Source of the DNA: Streptomyces canus
GTDB lineage: Bacteria; Actinomycetota; Actinomycetes; Streptomycetales; Streptomycetaceae
Length of the DNA stretch: 64,000 nt
Assembly: GCF_001514145.1 (NCBI RefSeq)
Contig: NZ_KQ948681.1
Location: 1 to 64,000 of the forward strand
Direction of reading: 5' to 3'
Below the pieces are notes generated by a model. The model did no database searches. It had not been told where the DNA came from and was given only the letters and a program-made list of their open reading frames with translations. Made by a program: the position numbers and the translations under genes. Shown piece by piece: positions 53,337 to 60,404 of the stretch (its first letter is position 1; every line of letters starts with the position of its first letter).

Positions 53337-54050
53337 CTAGCGCCGGCGGCCCTTACGACGTTTCGCGAGATCGTCGTAGATCGTTTTCCGGAGCCACATT
53401 TCCTTGAGCACGGGCGGCTTCTTGCGGTCGCCGGGGCGCCGATCCGGTGGAGGAACCTGCCCGCGGTTTTTGTAGGAGTGCATCGTGGAACGGGCGACGG
53501 GCTTCCCGCGCGTCGCGTTGCCCATGATCTCGCGGTATTCGTCGATGTCGAGCAGGTCGCCCGGATTCCCCTCCGGCGGCGGCTTCACCCACACCGGGCC
53601 TGCCCCGGTGTACTCCGCCCAGGCCTGAGGGCGCTTCTTCTGCACCCAGTCGTCGACCTCTGTTGCGTCCCACAGGCCGTCGTCACCGGCCGCAGGGAAG
53701 CCTTCGGCTTTCATCCAGTGCCCAATCCCCGACTCGGTCATGCGGTACCGCTGCGCGAGACCGTCCTTGCCCAGTCTTGTCGCTCCGGCAGCACTCTCCG
53801 GTTGCTCCTCGGCCTCGTCCGCTTCCTCAGCAGAGGAAGCCGTGTCCGGTTCGGCCGGCGCCGGTGTATGTCCCGGCCAGGACTGCGGGCGGTTGTGGCG
53901 CACCCAGGTGTCCACCTGCTGCGCATCCCAGCCGCCCCCCGCCAAGGGGGAGGGGAAGTTGAGCAGTCCTGTCCAGTTGTCCACCGTCCGGGGCGTCACG
54001 TCGTAAGTGGCGCAGATGCCAGCATGGTCGATCTTGCCGCTCCTGGTCAT
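53337..54050 (-). CDS. Protein with three winged-helix modules, partner of the array protein
   Basis: A 237-residue protein. Modules at about 7-60 (ICATYDVTPRTVDNWTGLLN, GWDAQQVDTWVRHNRP) and 92-145 (LAQRYRMTESGIGHWMKAEG, LWDATEVDDWVQKKRP) repeat each other. A third at 165-232 (DLLDIDEYREIM, STMHSYKNRGQVPPPDRRPG, MWLRKTIYDDLAKR) is a diverged copy of the repeat in the upstream gene. All resemble AlpA/excisionase winged helices. Acidic linkers separate them. Coupled to the upstream gene by ATGA. Confidence 0.65.
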   Translation of the reverse strand: MTRSGKIDHAGICATYDVTPRTVDNWTGLLNFPSPLAGGGWDAQQVDTWVRHNRPQSWPGHTPAPAEPDTASSAEEADEAEEQPESAAGATRLGKDGLAQRYRMTESGIGHWMKAEGFPAAGDDGLWDATEVDDWVQKKRPQAWAEYTGAGPVWVKPPPEGNPGDLLDIDEYREIMGNATRGKPVARSTMHSYKNRGQVPPPDRRPGDRKKPPVLKEMWLRKTIYDDLAKRRKGRRR

Positions 54051-55168
54051 CCGCGGCTCTCCCCTCGGGCCACCTTGGAGCCGCGGGGCCGGCCCGTGGC
54101 CGGACGCCGGACAAAGCGGTACGCGGTGGACCGGTACCACATCGGCTCGTCGACGGCCGGTTCCTCGCCGTCGCCGGGGACCCGGTCGGGCCGCGGCATC
54201 CGCCCGTCCGACTGGTAGACCTGCAGCGTCGAGGCCTTCGGTGCCGGCCGGCCGCGGGCTGCGGTGTCGATCGCCCGGATCTGCTCGAGCGTCAGCAGGT
54301 CCTCCTCGTCACCGCCCGGCAGCTCGAGATCGTCACGCAGCCCTCCGGTCGCCTGGGCCTTCCGCTCGGAACCAGCCTGCTCCGCGCCGGACGTGCCCGT
54401 GCGGCGGGTGGCCGGCCTGGACCGGATGAAGCCGTACGCGGTGGACCGGTACCACATCGGCTCGTCGACGGCCGGTTCCTCGCCGTCGCCGGGGACCCGG
54501 TCGGGCCGCGGCATCCGCCCGTCCCGCTGGTAGATCTTCAACGTCGCGGGCTGTGGTGCTGGCCGGCCGCGGGCTGCGGTGTCGATCGCCCGGATCTGCT
54601 CGAGCGTCAGGAGGTCCTGGTCGTCACCGCCCGGCAGCTCGAGATCGCCAGCCGCCTGCGGCTGCTGCTCGGAAGCGGGCTGCTCCCCGACCGTCGTCTG
54701 GCGGCGGGTCCTGCGTGGCCGATTGAGGTACGCATAGGCGGTCGACCGGAACCACCTGTCCTCGTTGACTTCGGGTTTTTGCCCGTCGCCCGCCTTGCGG
54801 TCCGGCCTCGCCAGGGTCCCCTTGGAGATATATGTCCGCAGGGTCCGTACGTCGGTCGCATCGCGGTGGAAGGCCCGCCCCTCGAGCTCGCCGATCCGCT
54901 GCAGGGTCAGCAAGTCGCGAGCGTCGCCGGCCGGCAGGCCCAACGGATTGCGCCCCTTCTGCCCCTTGATCCATACGCCCGGAAAATTCTTACGCAGCCA
55001 CTCGTCCACCTCGTCCTCGTCGTACACGTCCGCCTTGCCGGCCCGGTCGACTGGATCCGGGAAGCTCTCCTCGCCGGTCCACTTGTAGGCGGTGTCCCGG
55101 TGTACGTCATACCGCTCGCTGATGAGGGTGACGTTCGTGTGCTTCTGTTCGGAACCTTCAGGAATCAT
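54047..55168 (-). CDS. Tandem winged-helix array protein
   Basis: A 373-residue protein. An AlpA-like winged helix (11-62: ISERYDVHRDTAYKWTGEES, DVYDEDEVDEWLRKNFP) is followed by three copies of a second module at 85-151, 185-252 and 290-356. Each module reads DLLTLxxI...TLxxYxxxGxxxRPDR..GDG...W(Y/F)RSTAY. The last two are nearly identical and 105 residues apart. Multiple DNA-binding modules in one chain suggest binding to long or repeated sites. First gene behind promoter P9. Confidence 0.7.
   Translation of the reverse strand: MIPEGSEQKHTNVTLISERYDVHRDTAYKWTGEESFPDPVDRAGKADVYDEDEVDEWLRKNFPGVWIKGQKGRNPLGLPAGDARDLLTLQRIGELEGRAFHRDATDVRTLRTYISKGTLARPDRKAGDGQKPEVNEDRWFRSTAYAYLNRPRRTRRQTTVGEQPASEQQPQAAGDLELPGGDDQDLLTLEQIRAIDTAARGRPAPQPATLKIYQRDGRMPRPDRVPGDGEEPAVDEPMWYRSTAYGFIRSRPATRRTGTSGAEQAGSERKAQATGGLRDDLELPGGDEEDLLTLEQIRAIDTAARGRPAPKASTLQVYQSDGRMPRPDRVPGDGEEPAVDEPMWYRSTAYRFVRRPATGRPRGSKVARGESRG
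54101..54616 (-). repeat. Near-identical direct repeat inside the array gene
   Basis: Two copies (54101-54301 and 54413-54616, offset 315 bases) encode the last two winged-helix modules and share long identical stretches. A third, more diverged copy lies at 54716-54916. The high nucleotide identity implies recent duplication or gene conversion. Confidence 0.8.
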
Positions 55169-55315
55169 GACGTCTCCAAGGGCCGGCGCGGCCTTCTCCA
55201 GGGTTGCCGGCCGCCGTACAGCGGGGGCGTATTCTCGTGGTCCCGGCCGGCGGAGCTTGCCAGGGTCGTGCGGGCGGTGCGAGTGGTGTGGCCGCAGGGG
55301 CCCCACCAACAGAGC

Positions 55316-55344
55316 AAGGTACATAGAAAAATAGAATTGTGCAA
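55316..55344 (-). promoter_or_regulatory. T-rich family promoter P9
   Basis: Minus strand TTGCAC, 17-base spacer beginning AATTCTATTT and ending TG, then TACCTT. It lies 148 bases upstream of the winged-helix array gene, so that gene is a member of the same regulon. Confidence 0.8.
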
Positions 55345-55471
55345 TCCTCTCGGGTGTGTCGGGCGGTATCCGCGCGCCGCCGGCACGCCATCGTGGGCTG
55401 CGGCGGTCACACACCGCCGAAGCCCACGATGACGTGCATGCCAAGTACTTCCACCCGAGGGGGCTGCCGCC

Positions 55472-56251
55472 TCAACCCGCCGGGGTCAGGACGGGGCAAG
55501 CCTCCGCTTTCTTCGCTGCCCGCTGCTTCCTGGCCTCCCGCTCCGCGTCCAACTTCCGCTGCAGACTGCCGAAGGTCTCCAGCCCCTGGCGTTTGAGCAG
55601 ATGCTTGATGGGGTTCGCCGGGATCCCTACACGCTCGGGCCCCAGCACGGCCAGCAGATCGGATTCAGTCTGGTCCGAGTAGCCGGCGGCCTCAAGCGCC
55701 TCGACGTTGTGGAAGACCTCGGCGTGCCGCTCCGATTCAAGATCAAGCATGTAGTCCTCAGTGCCGCCGAGGCTGTAGCACCACAGGAAGTTCCCGGGCG
55801 GGCCGGGCTCCACCAGCCGACGGAAGCGGCTGACGGCCTTGGTGTAGCAGTAGAACCGCACTCCATCGGGGGCACTCCGCATGATGCGGAGCCAGGCAGC
55901 GAGGTAGTCGTCACTGAAGAAGTCGCCGCTGTCGTGCAGCCGGATCCATTTGCCCTGGTAGCGCTTGTGCTTGAGCTCCTCGGACATCTGCTGTTCCCAC
56001 TCATCGAGCGTGTCCAGGATCATCTTCAGATTCCGTTCATGGGCCTCGAGCACATTGCGGAATCGGTAGGTACCGGTCCGGGCGTAGCACAACCGCGCGC
56101 ACGCCCCGGCCTCCGGGCACGTGTTGTACGTCCGCCCGTCGTCGAGGCGCCCCGCGAAGGCCGGCAACGGCCAGTTGAAGATGCCTTCCTGGCGGAGCTG
56201 CCGGTTCTGGGTGAGCAGCCACTTGCGGGGTCCGGACTTGGTGTCGGTCAT
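55472..56251 (-). CDS. Gp88-family phage protein
   Basis: A 259-residue protein opening KWLLTQNRQLRQEGIFNWPL, with TYNTCPEAGACARLCYARTG and IRLHDSGDFFSDDYLAAWLR. These are hallmarks of the Gp88 family found in actinophages and some plasmids. The clustered cysteines (CPxxGxCxxxCYxR) recall metal or iron-sulphur binding. The biochemical role is unknown. ATG with GGAGTG. Confidence 0.8.
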   Translation of the reverse strand: MTDTKSGPRKWLLTQNRQLRQEGIFNWPLPAFAGRLDDGRTYNTCPEAGACARLCYARTGTYRFRNVLEAHERNLKMILDTLDEWEQQMSEELKHKRYQGKWIRLHDSGDFFSDDYLAAWLRIMRSAPDGVRFYCYTKAVSRFRRLVEPGPPGNFLWCYSLGGTEDYMLDLESERHAEVFHNVEALEAAGYSDQTESDLLAVLGPERVGIPANPIKHLLKRQGLETFGSLQRKLDAEREARKQRAAKKAEACPVLTPAG

Positions 56252-56267
56252 CAGGGTTCACTCCAGG

Positions 56268-56708
56268 TCAGCTGTCGGTGTCGGAAGAAGGCGAAGCGGA
56301 GGCGGGAGGCTTCAGGCCGGGGCACCCCTCGTGGATGGCGGTGCACGCGTGGACCCCGAGAGCGGTGACACCTCCTTCGGCCCGGGCCAGGAGCGCGAAC
56401 GCCCTGGCCAGCGCAGTGCGGGAGGACCGGCGGTGTTTGCCGCCGAACTGCAAGTCGTCGCCGTGGTTGGCGATCTGCTCCAGTGCCGCGTCCCGGGCCT
56501 GATTGATCTGTTCGTCCGTGGCCGACGCCAATTCCGCGATGAACAGAGGGATGAGGCCGGCAAGGAAGTCGGCCAAACGCTCGGGGAAGGCGCCGGTCCA
56601 GGGGGCGTGTTCGTAGTGCGGCTGCTGGTTCGGAATGGGAACCCGGACGACACGATCGAACGGGCCGTGGGAGGTGGAAGGTGCGCTGCCGGGCGGGTCG
56701 TTGTGCAC
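56268..56708 (-). CDS. Hypothetical helical protein
   Basis: A 146-residue protein, mostly helical (FPERLADFLAGLIPLFIAEL; EQINQARDAALEQIANHGDD; ALARAFALLARAEGGVTALG). It ends 16 bases before the Gp88 gene. The GTG start at 56708 has no clear ribosome site. Unrecognised. Confidence 0.5.
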   Translation of the reverse strand: MHNDPPGSAPSTSHGPFDRVVRVPIPNQQPHYEHAPWTGAFPERLADFLAGLIPLFIAELASATDEQINQARDAALEQIANHGDDLQFGGKHRRSSRTALARAFALLARAEGGVTALGVHACTAIHEGCPGLKPPASASPSSDTDS

Positions 56709-56729
56709 AGGAGGCTCGATTCATGCAGG

Positions 56730-56809
56730 GCGCCCCCGACTCGAGTGAGTCGGGGGCGCTCAGGTGGTCCGCCTGGTTCCGGAGCCGGTGCTCTTCCGGC
56801 TCCAGGCGG
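56730..56809 (-). other. Stacked hairpins between genes
   Basis: GCGCCCCCGACTC-GAGT-GAGTCGGGGGCGC (56730-56759, 13-base perfect stem). It is followed by CCGCCT/AGGCGG (56769-56774 with 56804-56809) enclosing GGAGCCGG/CCGGCTCC (56781-56788 with 56796-56803). They fill the gap between the SAV_2336-like gene and the gene at 56708. Confidence 0.7.
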
Positions 56810-56873
56810 TGCTGTGGGGCAAAAGGCCGGCGAACGGCGCCGGCATTGCCGTGATGGGCTCGCGAGTCCGCGC

Positions 56874-57866
56874 TCAGCCGAGGTGGCGCAGAGCCTCCTC
56901 GCTCACAAGGACACGCCCCTTCGGGGCACCGGCCAGTTCCGCGCCCGCTCGCGTCAGCAGCTCCACCGTGCGGGAGAACGAGGTACGCGGCACCGTGCGC
57001 AGCAGCAGCGCAGCAACGCCTTCTCGGAAGGCATAGATTCCGGGCGAGCCTGGCAATGCATGGAGCATGCCGCTGAGGATCACCTCCGCGAGGTGACTCG
57101 GGCACGGAGTCGTCCCGAGCGACTTCTGCACCAACTGCATCACCGGCAAATGCGGGACGCCCACCGCCAAGTGACCGGCGAGACCGAACGCTTCGGCAGA
57201 AGCGGTCGAGCGGAAGCGGAGGACGAGTTCCTCAGCAGTGAGCTCAACCGGGGAGACGGAACCTTCGACCGAGAGGGCAGCGGGCAGAACGTAGGCGACC
57301 GCCCCCGAGATCTCCGCCCCCTCGGCGCCGCTGATCAGCGCGAACCAGTTCTCCAACCACACGGCGGAGGACTCCAGAACCGGGATCAGGACACTGTCCG
57401 CTCCCGGCTCCGGCACGCCGTCGTAAGCCGTGAAGCTCAGTGCGGCGTTCGCGGCCCCGGCGGACGGAGCCCAGATCCGACCCGGCGCCCCCGGCAACGC
57501 GGTGCGCCGCCACATGCGCTCCGGCAGCGGCTGGACGACCGCGACCGGCCGAACGCGCGCCCAGCTACGCAAAGTCCCGTACCAACGAACGGCGGCCGGG
57601 CCGGGATACCACTGCGGGCCGGAGCAGTCACTGAGCACGAGCGTGACCGTACGGTCGTCCTCGACTTGGCGCCCGCGCAGCGTGCCGTCAGCCTTGAGGA
57701 CGGACACCGTCACGCTCTGGAAGTGACCGGCCTGGGCCAGGGACTGACGCAGACTCCGCAGCAGCGGCCGCCACATGGTCATCGTGGGCCCAGCGTCGAA
57801 GACAAGCTGGAGTCGGTACGCCGGGCCGCTGCTTCGGGAAAGGGCGGTGGTCGTCCGCACGTTCAC
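56874..57866 (-). CDS. Stand-alone SAV_2336-like domain protein
   Basis: A 330-residue protein: YRLQLVFDAGPTMTMWRPLL (Asp24, vWA-like metal site position), VTLVLSDCSGPQW (79-86), VAVVQPLPERMWRRTAL, then LPVMQLVQKSLG and HLAEVILSGMLHALPG. This is the pattern of SAV_2336 N-terminal-domain proteins, usually the front of much larger actinobacterial conflict-system NTPases. Here the NTPase and effector are absent. GTG start with AAGGAG. Confidence 0.75.
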   Translation of the reverse strand: MNVRTTTALSRSSGPAYRLQLVFDAGPTMTMWRPLLRSLRQSLAQAGHFQSVTVSVLKADGTLRGRQVEDDRTVTLVLSDCSGPQWYPGPAAVRWYGTLRSWARVRPVAVVQPLPERMWRRTALPGAPGRIWAPSAGAANAALSFTAYDGVPEPGADSVLIPVLESSAVWLENWFALISGAEGAEISGAVAYVLPAALSVEGSVSPVELTAEELVLRFRSTASAEAFGLAGHLAVGVPHLPVMQLVQKSLGTTPCPSHLAEVILSGMLHALPGSPGIYAFREGVAALLLRTVPRTSFSRTVELLTRAGAELAGAPKGRVLVSEEALRHLG

Positions 57867-57894
57867 GTCGTCTCCTTGGGGCCTCGGGGAGGGG

Positions 57895-57934
57895 CGAGGC
57901 CCGGACCGGCCGGAGGGAGTCAGTCCGGGCCTCG
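57895..57934 (-). other. Leader hairpin
   Basis: A perfect 12-base stem CGAGGCCCGGAC/GTCCGGGCCTCG, in the leader between promoter P10 and the SAV_2336-like gene. Confidence 0.65.
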
Positions 57935-58037
57935 CGGCCCCGGCCGCCGAGGGGGAGTTGCGCGGCCAGGGCGAGCCGCGTGAAGCGGCTCCTTCGAAAT
58001 GGTCTTGCGATCGGGCTCTCCCGCCCTCACAAAAACC

Positions 58038-58066
58038 ACTCTACACACTAAAAAAGAAGTAGGCAA
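58038..58066 (-). promoter_or_regulatory. T-rich family promoter P10
   Basis: Minus strand TTGCCT, 17-base spacer beginning ACTTCTTTTT and ending TG, then TAGAGT; 172 bases from the SAV_2336-like gene. Confidence 0.87.
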
Positions 58067-58191
58067 TACCTCGAATTCTTGGGATGCTGAGACGGCGAAC
58101 GGGGTGAAGGGTGCGCAGGGGAAGGCGCCGCCGGCTCGAAGCCGGCGGCGCGTGGGGGAGTTGGGTCCTGTCGGCTGGGGCGGGGTTCCGT

Positions 58192-58686
58192 CTAGCCGCT
58201 GACGAGGGAGCAGTCGCGGCGGTGTACGGGCGACGTGCGGAAGGAGGGGGCCTCGGAGGTGTCGTCGCGATCCATGAGCCAGTCCCCGAAGTCCGCCTGG
58301 CTGTTGATCGTGACGGACGGAACCGGCGCGCCACAGTCGGGGCACGGTGCGATCAGGCTGAATGTCAGCCGCCCGGGGGTCTCGTACGTGCCGATGAAGA
58401 AGTAGGCGCGCCGTCCTTGTGACAGCTGGATGCGTGCCGCGCGAAAGTGCTGCGCCCCGGGGAACAGGGGGTGGTTGAGGTCCTCGTAGACGCCGAGCCT
58501 GACGTCGCCCGGCAGGCGGAGGCGGTGACGGAGGGCAGCCTCGACTCCCGCGTGCTCGGATGGGGCACGCAGGATCGAGGGCTCCGTTCCGTGGTCCGTG
58601 ACCGCCCGTCCGTCTGCTCGATCCAGGGCGGCATGTCGTGCGGCGGCTTCGATCGCCTCCATGCTGGTGATGGTTGCCTCGCGCAC
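58192..58686 (-). CDS. Hypothetical protein with a C-terminal zinc motif
   Basis: 164 residues from GTG 58686 (AAAGGAGA). The body (LRLPGDVRLGVYEDLNHPLF, RAYFFIGTYETPGRLTFSLI) is beta-rich. Cysteines in APCPDCGAP and the terminal HRRDC could form a zinc site. Unrecognised. Driven by promoter P11. Confidence 0.55.
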   Translation of the reverse strand: MREATITSMEAIEAAARHAALDRADGRAVTDHGTEPSILRAPSEHAGVEAALRHRLRLPGDVRLGVYEDLNHPLFPGAQHFRAARIQLSQGRRAYFFIGTYETPGRLTFSLIAPCPDCGAPVPSVTINSQADFGDWLMDRDDTSEAPSFRTSPVHRRDCSLVSG

Positions 58687-58708
58687 CGTGTCTCCTTTGG
58701 CTGTCCGT

Positions 58709-58740
58709 GGCCTGGAGTGCCCCCCGGGGGACTCCAGGCC
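58709..58740 (-). other. Leader hairpin
   Basis: A 10-base stem GGCCTGGAGT/ACTCCAGGCC (58709-58718 with 58731-58740), closed by a CCCCC/GGGGG core, directly upstream of the ribosome site of the gene at 58686. Confidence 0.65.
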
Positions 58741-58833
58741 TCTGGCCCGGACTCGTAGGCGGGTCGGGTCAACCGCTCGAAGCGGCTCAACTGGGTGGCG
58801 TTGTGGGCGACTATCCGCTCCACAACGCAATCC

Positions 58834-58862
58834 ACAGTACCCACTTAAAAAGAAGTAAGCAA
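58834..58862 (-). promoter_or_regulatory. T-rich family promoter P11
   Basis: Minus strand TTGCTT, 17-base spacer beginning ACTTCTTTTT, then TACTGT; 148 bases upstream of the gene at 58686. Rightmost family member seen. Confidence 0.9.
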
Positions 58863-58904
58863 TATAACTGGCGGTGGTGAGGAGACTCGCTGGCTGGTGA
58901 AGGG

Positions 58905-59327
58905 TCAGGCGACGAGTGTGCCCACCATGTCGAGGACATTCTGGGCCCGGTCGAAGGCCACCTGCTTGTGGCCGTACGAAGGCCAGCGCAGATGCATCAC
59001 CTCATGGGCGAACACCCTGTCGGCGGCCTCCCTGGTCGGCACGTGGGTCAGGTTGACCGCCATCAGAGGTATGTCGAGACGGCTGTCGTGCTCACCGAGA
59101 AAGACCTGCGCCGCGTAGTGGGCGTGGAACGTCAGCCCGGTGACCTGGGAGTACCGGGCCAGATCGAAGGTCAGGGCGAAGGGGAGTTGCGACGCCTCCA
59201 TGAACAACTCCGCCCGCGTTCTGAGCCATCGGGGATCCACGGCCTGCACGCACTCGACTACAGGCAGAGGGCTGACCAGAGCCTCGTGCCGGGCCATGGT
59301 GAGCGGGTGCCCTTTGTGGAGCGTCAC
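58905..59327 (-). CDS. ImmA/IrrE-like HExxH metallopeptidase
   Basis: A 140-residue protein with HEVMH at 108-112 (FAHEVMHLRWPSYGHKQVAF), the zinc-peptidase motif of a Streptomyces family resembling ImmA/IrrE. In mobile elements such proteases cleave a partner repressor to trigger induction. GTG 59327 has an excellent AAGGAGG site and overlaps the upstream gene by GTGA. Confidence 0.7.
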   Translation of the reverse strand: MTLHKGHPLTMARHEALVSPLPVVECVQAVDPRWLRTRAELFMEASQLPFALTFDLARYSQVTGLTFHAHYAAQVFLGEHDSRLDIPLMAVNLTHVPTREAADRVFAHEVMHLRWPSYGHKQVAFDRAQNVLDMVGTLVA

Positions 59328-59782
59328 AGCAGGCCTCCTTCCGGGGCGTTGGACAAGCGCAGGGGCAGATCGCAGAGAGCGGCCGGCGTGTTGAAGTGCG
59401 CCGCCAGCTGTTCCGGGAGGCGGCGTTCGAGTAGCAGAGGGCCATGCGCCTGCCGGGCTGTCACAGCCTGGGTGTGCCCGGCCAGGACGACCGCCTCGGC
59501 GCTGGCGCCGAAGGTCGCGCTCACCAGTTCGGCCACCTGCGGGTCCAGTGTCCTGGTCCGGCCCGGGTCGAGCACGGCGCTTCGTGACATGCCAGCGTGT
59601 TCGGCGGGGTCGGCCGGCCTCAGGCCGGCGGCCGGCCGAAGACCGCGCAGCACGGCGGTGCCCGCGGACCGCAGACCACCGGGTGCCCAAAGGAGCGCGG
59701 CGGCCAGACAGCTCAGAGTCCGGTGCTGCGGCTCCAGACGTCGGCCGTCGAATCCGTTGAGGCCTCGTCGCTGGGCCCGCAC
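59324..59782 (-). CDS. Partner protein of the HExxH peptidase
   Basis: 152 residues from GTG 59782 (GGGAGG site). The C-terminal half (DPQVAELVSATFGASAEAVV, LPEQLAAHFNTPAALCDLPL) is helical. Context suggests the regulator or substrate of the coupled HExxH protein, but a clear helix-turn-helix is not visible. Confidence 0.5.
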   Translation of the reverse strand: MRAQRRGLNGFDGRRLEPQHRTLSCLAAALLWAPGGLRSAGTAVLRGLRPAAGLRPADPAEHAGMSRSAVLDPGRTRTLDPQVAELVSATFGASAEAVVLAGHTQAVTARQAHGPLLLERRLPEQLAAHFNTPAALCDLPLRLSNAPEGGLL

Positions 59783-59807
59783 ACTGTCACCTCCCTCGTC
59801 TCTGCTT

Positions 59808-59852
59808 CGGCCAGCCCTCTGGCCGGGGCGCGGCCGGCGAGGCGCCGGCCGC
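59808..59852 (-). other. Two intergenic hairpins
   Basis: CGGCCAG-CCCT-CTGGCCG (59808-59825) and a perfect GCGGCCGGCG-AGG-CGCCGGCCGC (59830-59852, 10-base stem), between the stop at 59902 and the ribosome site of the gene at 59782. Confidence 0.65.
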
Positions 59853-59901
59853 GATCTCATCATGCCAAGACGCCGGCGACGGGCTCCCGGGCCGGCCTCG
59901 A

Positions 59902-60366
59902 TCAAGAGAACTGCCCATGCCAGGAGTCGCCTTCCAAGGTGGCGAGCTGCTGTTCCTCCTCCCGGGTGAGCCGGTTGAGGAAGTCGTCCCAGTGTTCGAT
60001 CTTGGCCAGCTCCTCGCCCTCGGCCGGTTGGATCCGGGCCGTCTCGCCCGAACGCAGCTGCATGATGACGTCGCCGTTGTCGTCTAGATGCGCCTCGGTC
60101 CATTCCAGCGCGCGCCGCCGGGTCTGGTTGAGGTTGAACACGAAGCCGAGGTCAGGGGAGGTCTGTCCGCCGACCAGGGGCCGGATCCATATCAGTTGGT
60201 CAGGCTCAGGTTCGGCCCGGAAGTGGCGGGCCAGGGGCTGGCGAAACACTTCGGTTCCGTCGGGATCGATGACGACCAGTTGAGCGCCGGCGTCCACCGG
60301 GTCCCCGGTGCTGCTGTGGTTGCCGGCGAGCAGGTCGGCGAAGCGTGTCTGCCAGTCGGTAGTCAT
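59902..60366 (-). CDS. Hypothetical protein
   Basis: A 154-residue protein, acidic (AQLVVIDPDGTEVFRQPLAR; LIWIRPLVGGQTSPDLGFVF; EHWDDFLNRLTREEEQQLAT). ATG 60366 follows AAGGAG. It lies directly after the two large capsid-type genes. Unrecognised. Confidence 0.55.
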   Translation of the reverse strand: MTTDWQTRFADLLAGNHSSTGDPVDAGAQLVVIDPDGTEVFRQPLARHFRAEPEPDQLIWIRPLVGGQTSPDLGFVFNLNQTRRRALEWTEAHLDDNGDVIMQLRSGETARIQPAEGEELAKIEHWDDFLNRLTREEEQQLATLEGDSWHGQFS

Positions 60367-60404
60367 GTGCGTGATCTCCTTGTTGATGACGGGACGAACG
60401 GGGG

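Noticed and set aside
54101..54616. Direct repeat as a mobile-element scar or assembly duplication
   Set aside because: The repeat keeps the reading frame, encodes a full protein module and has an older diverged third copy, so module duplication explains it better.
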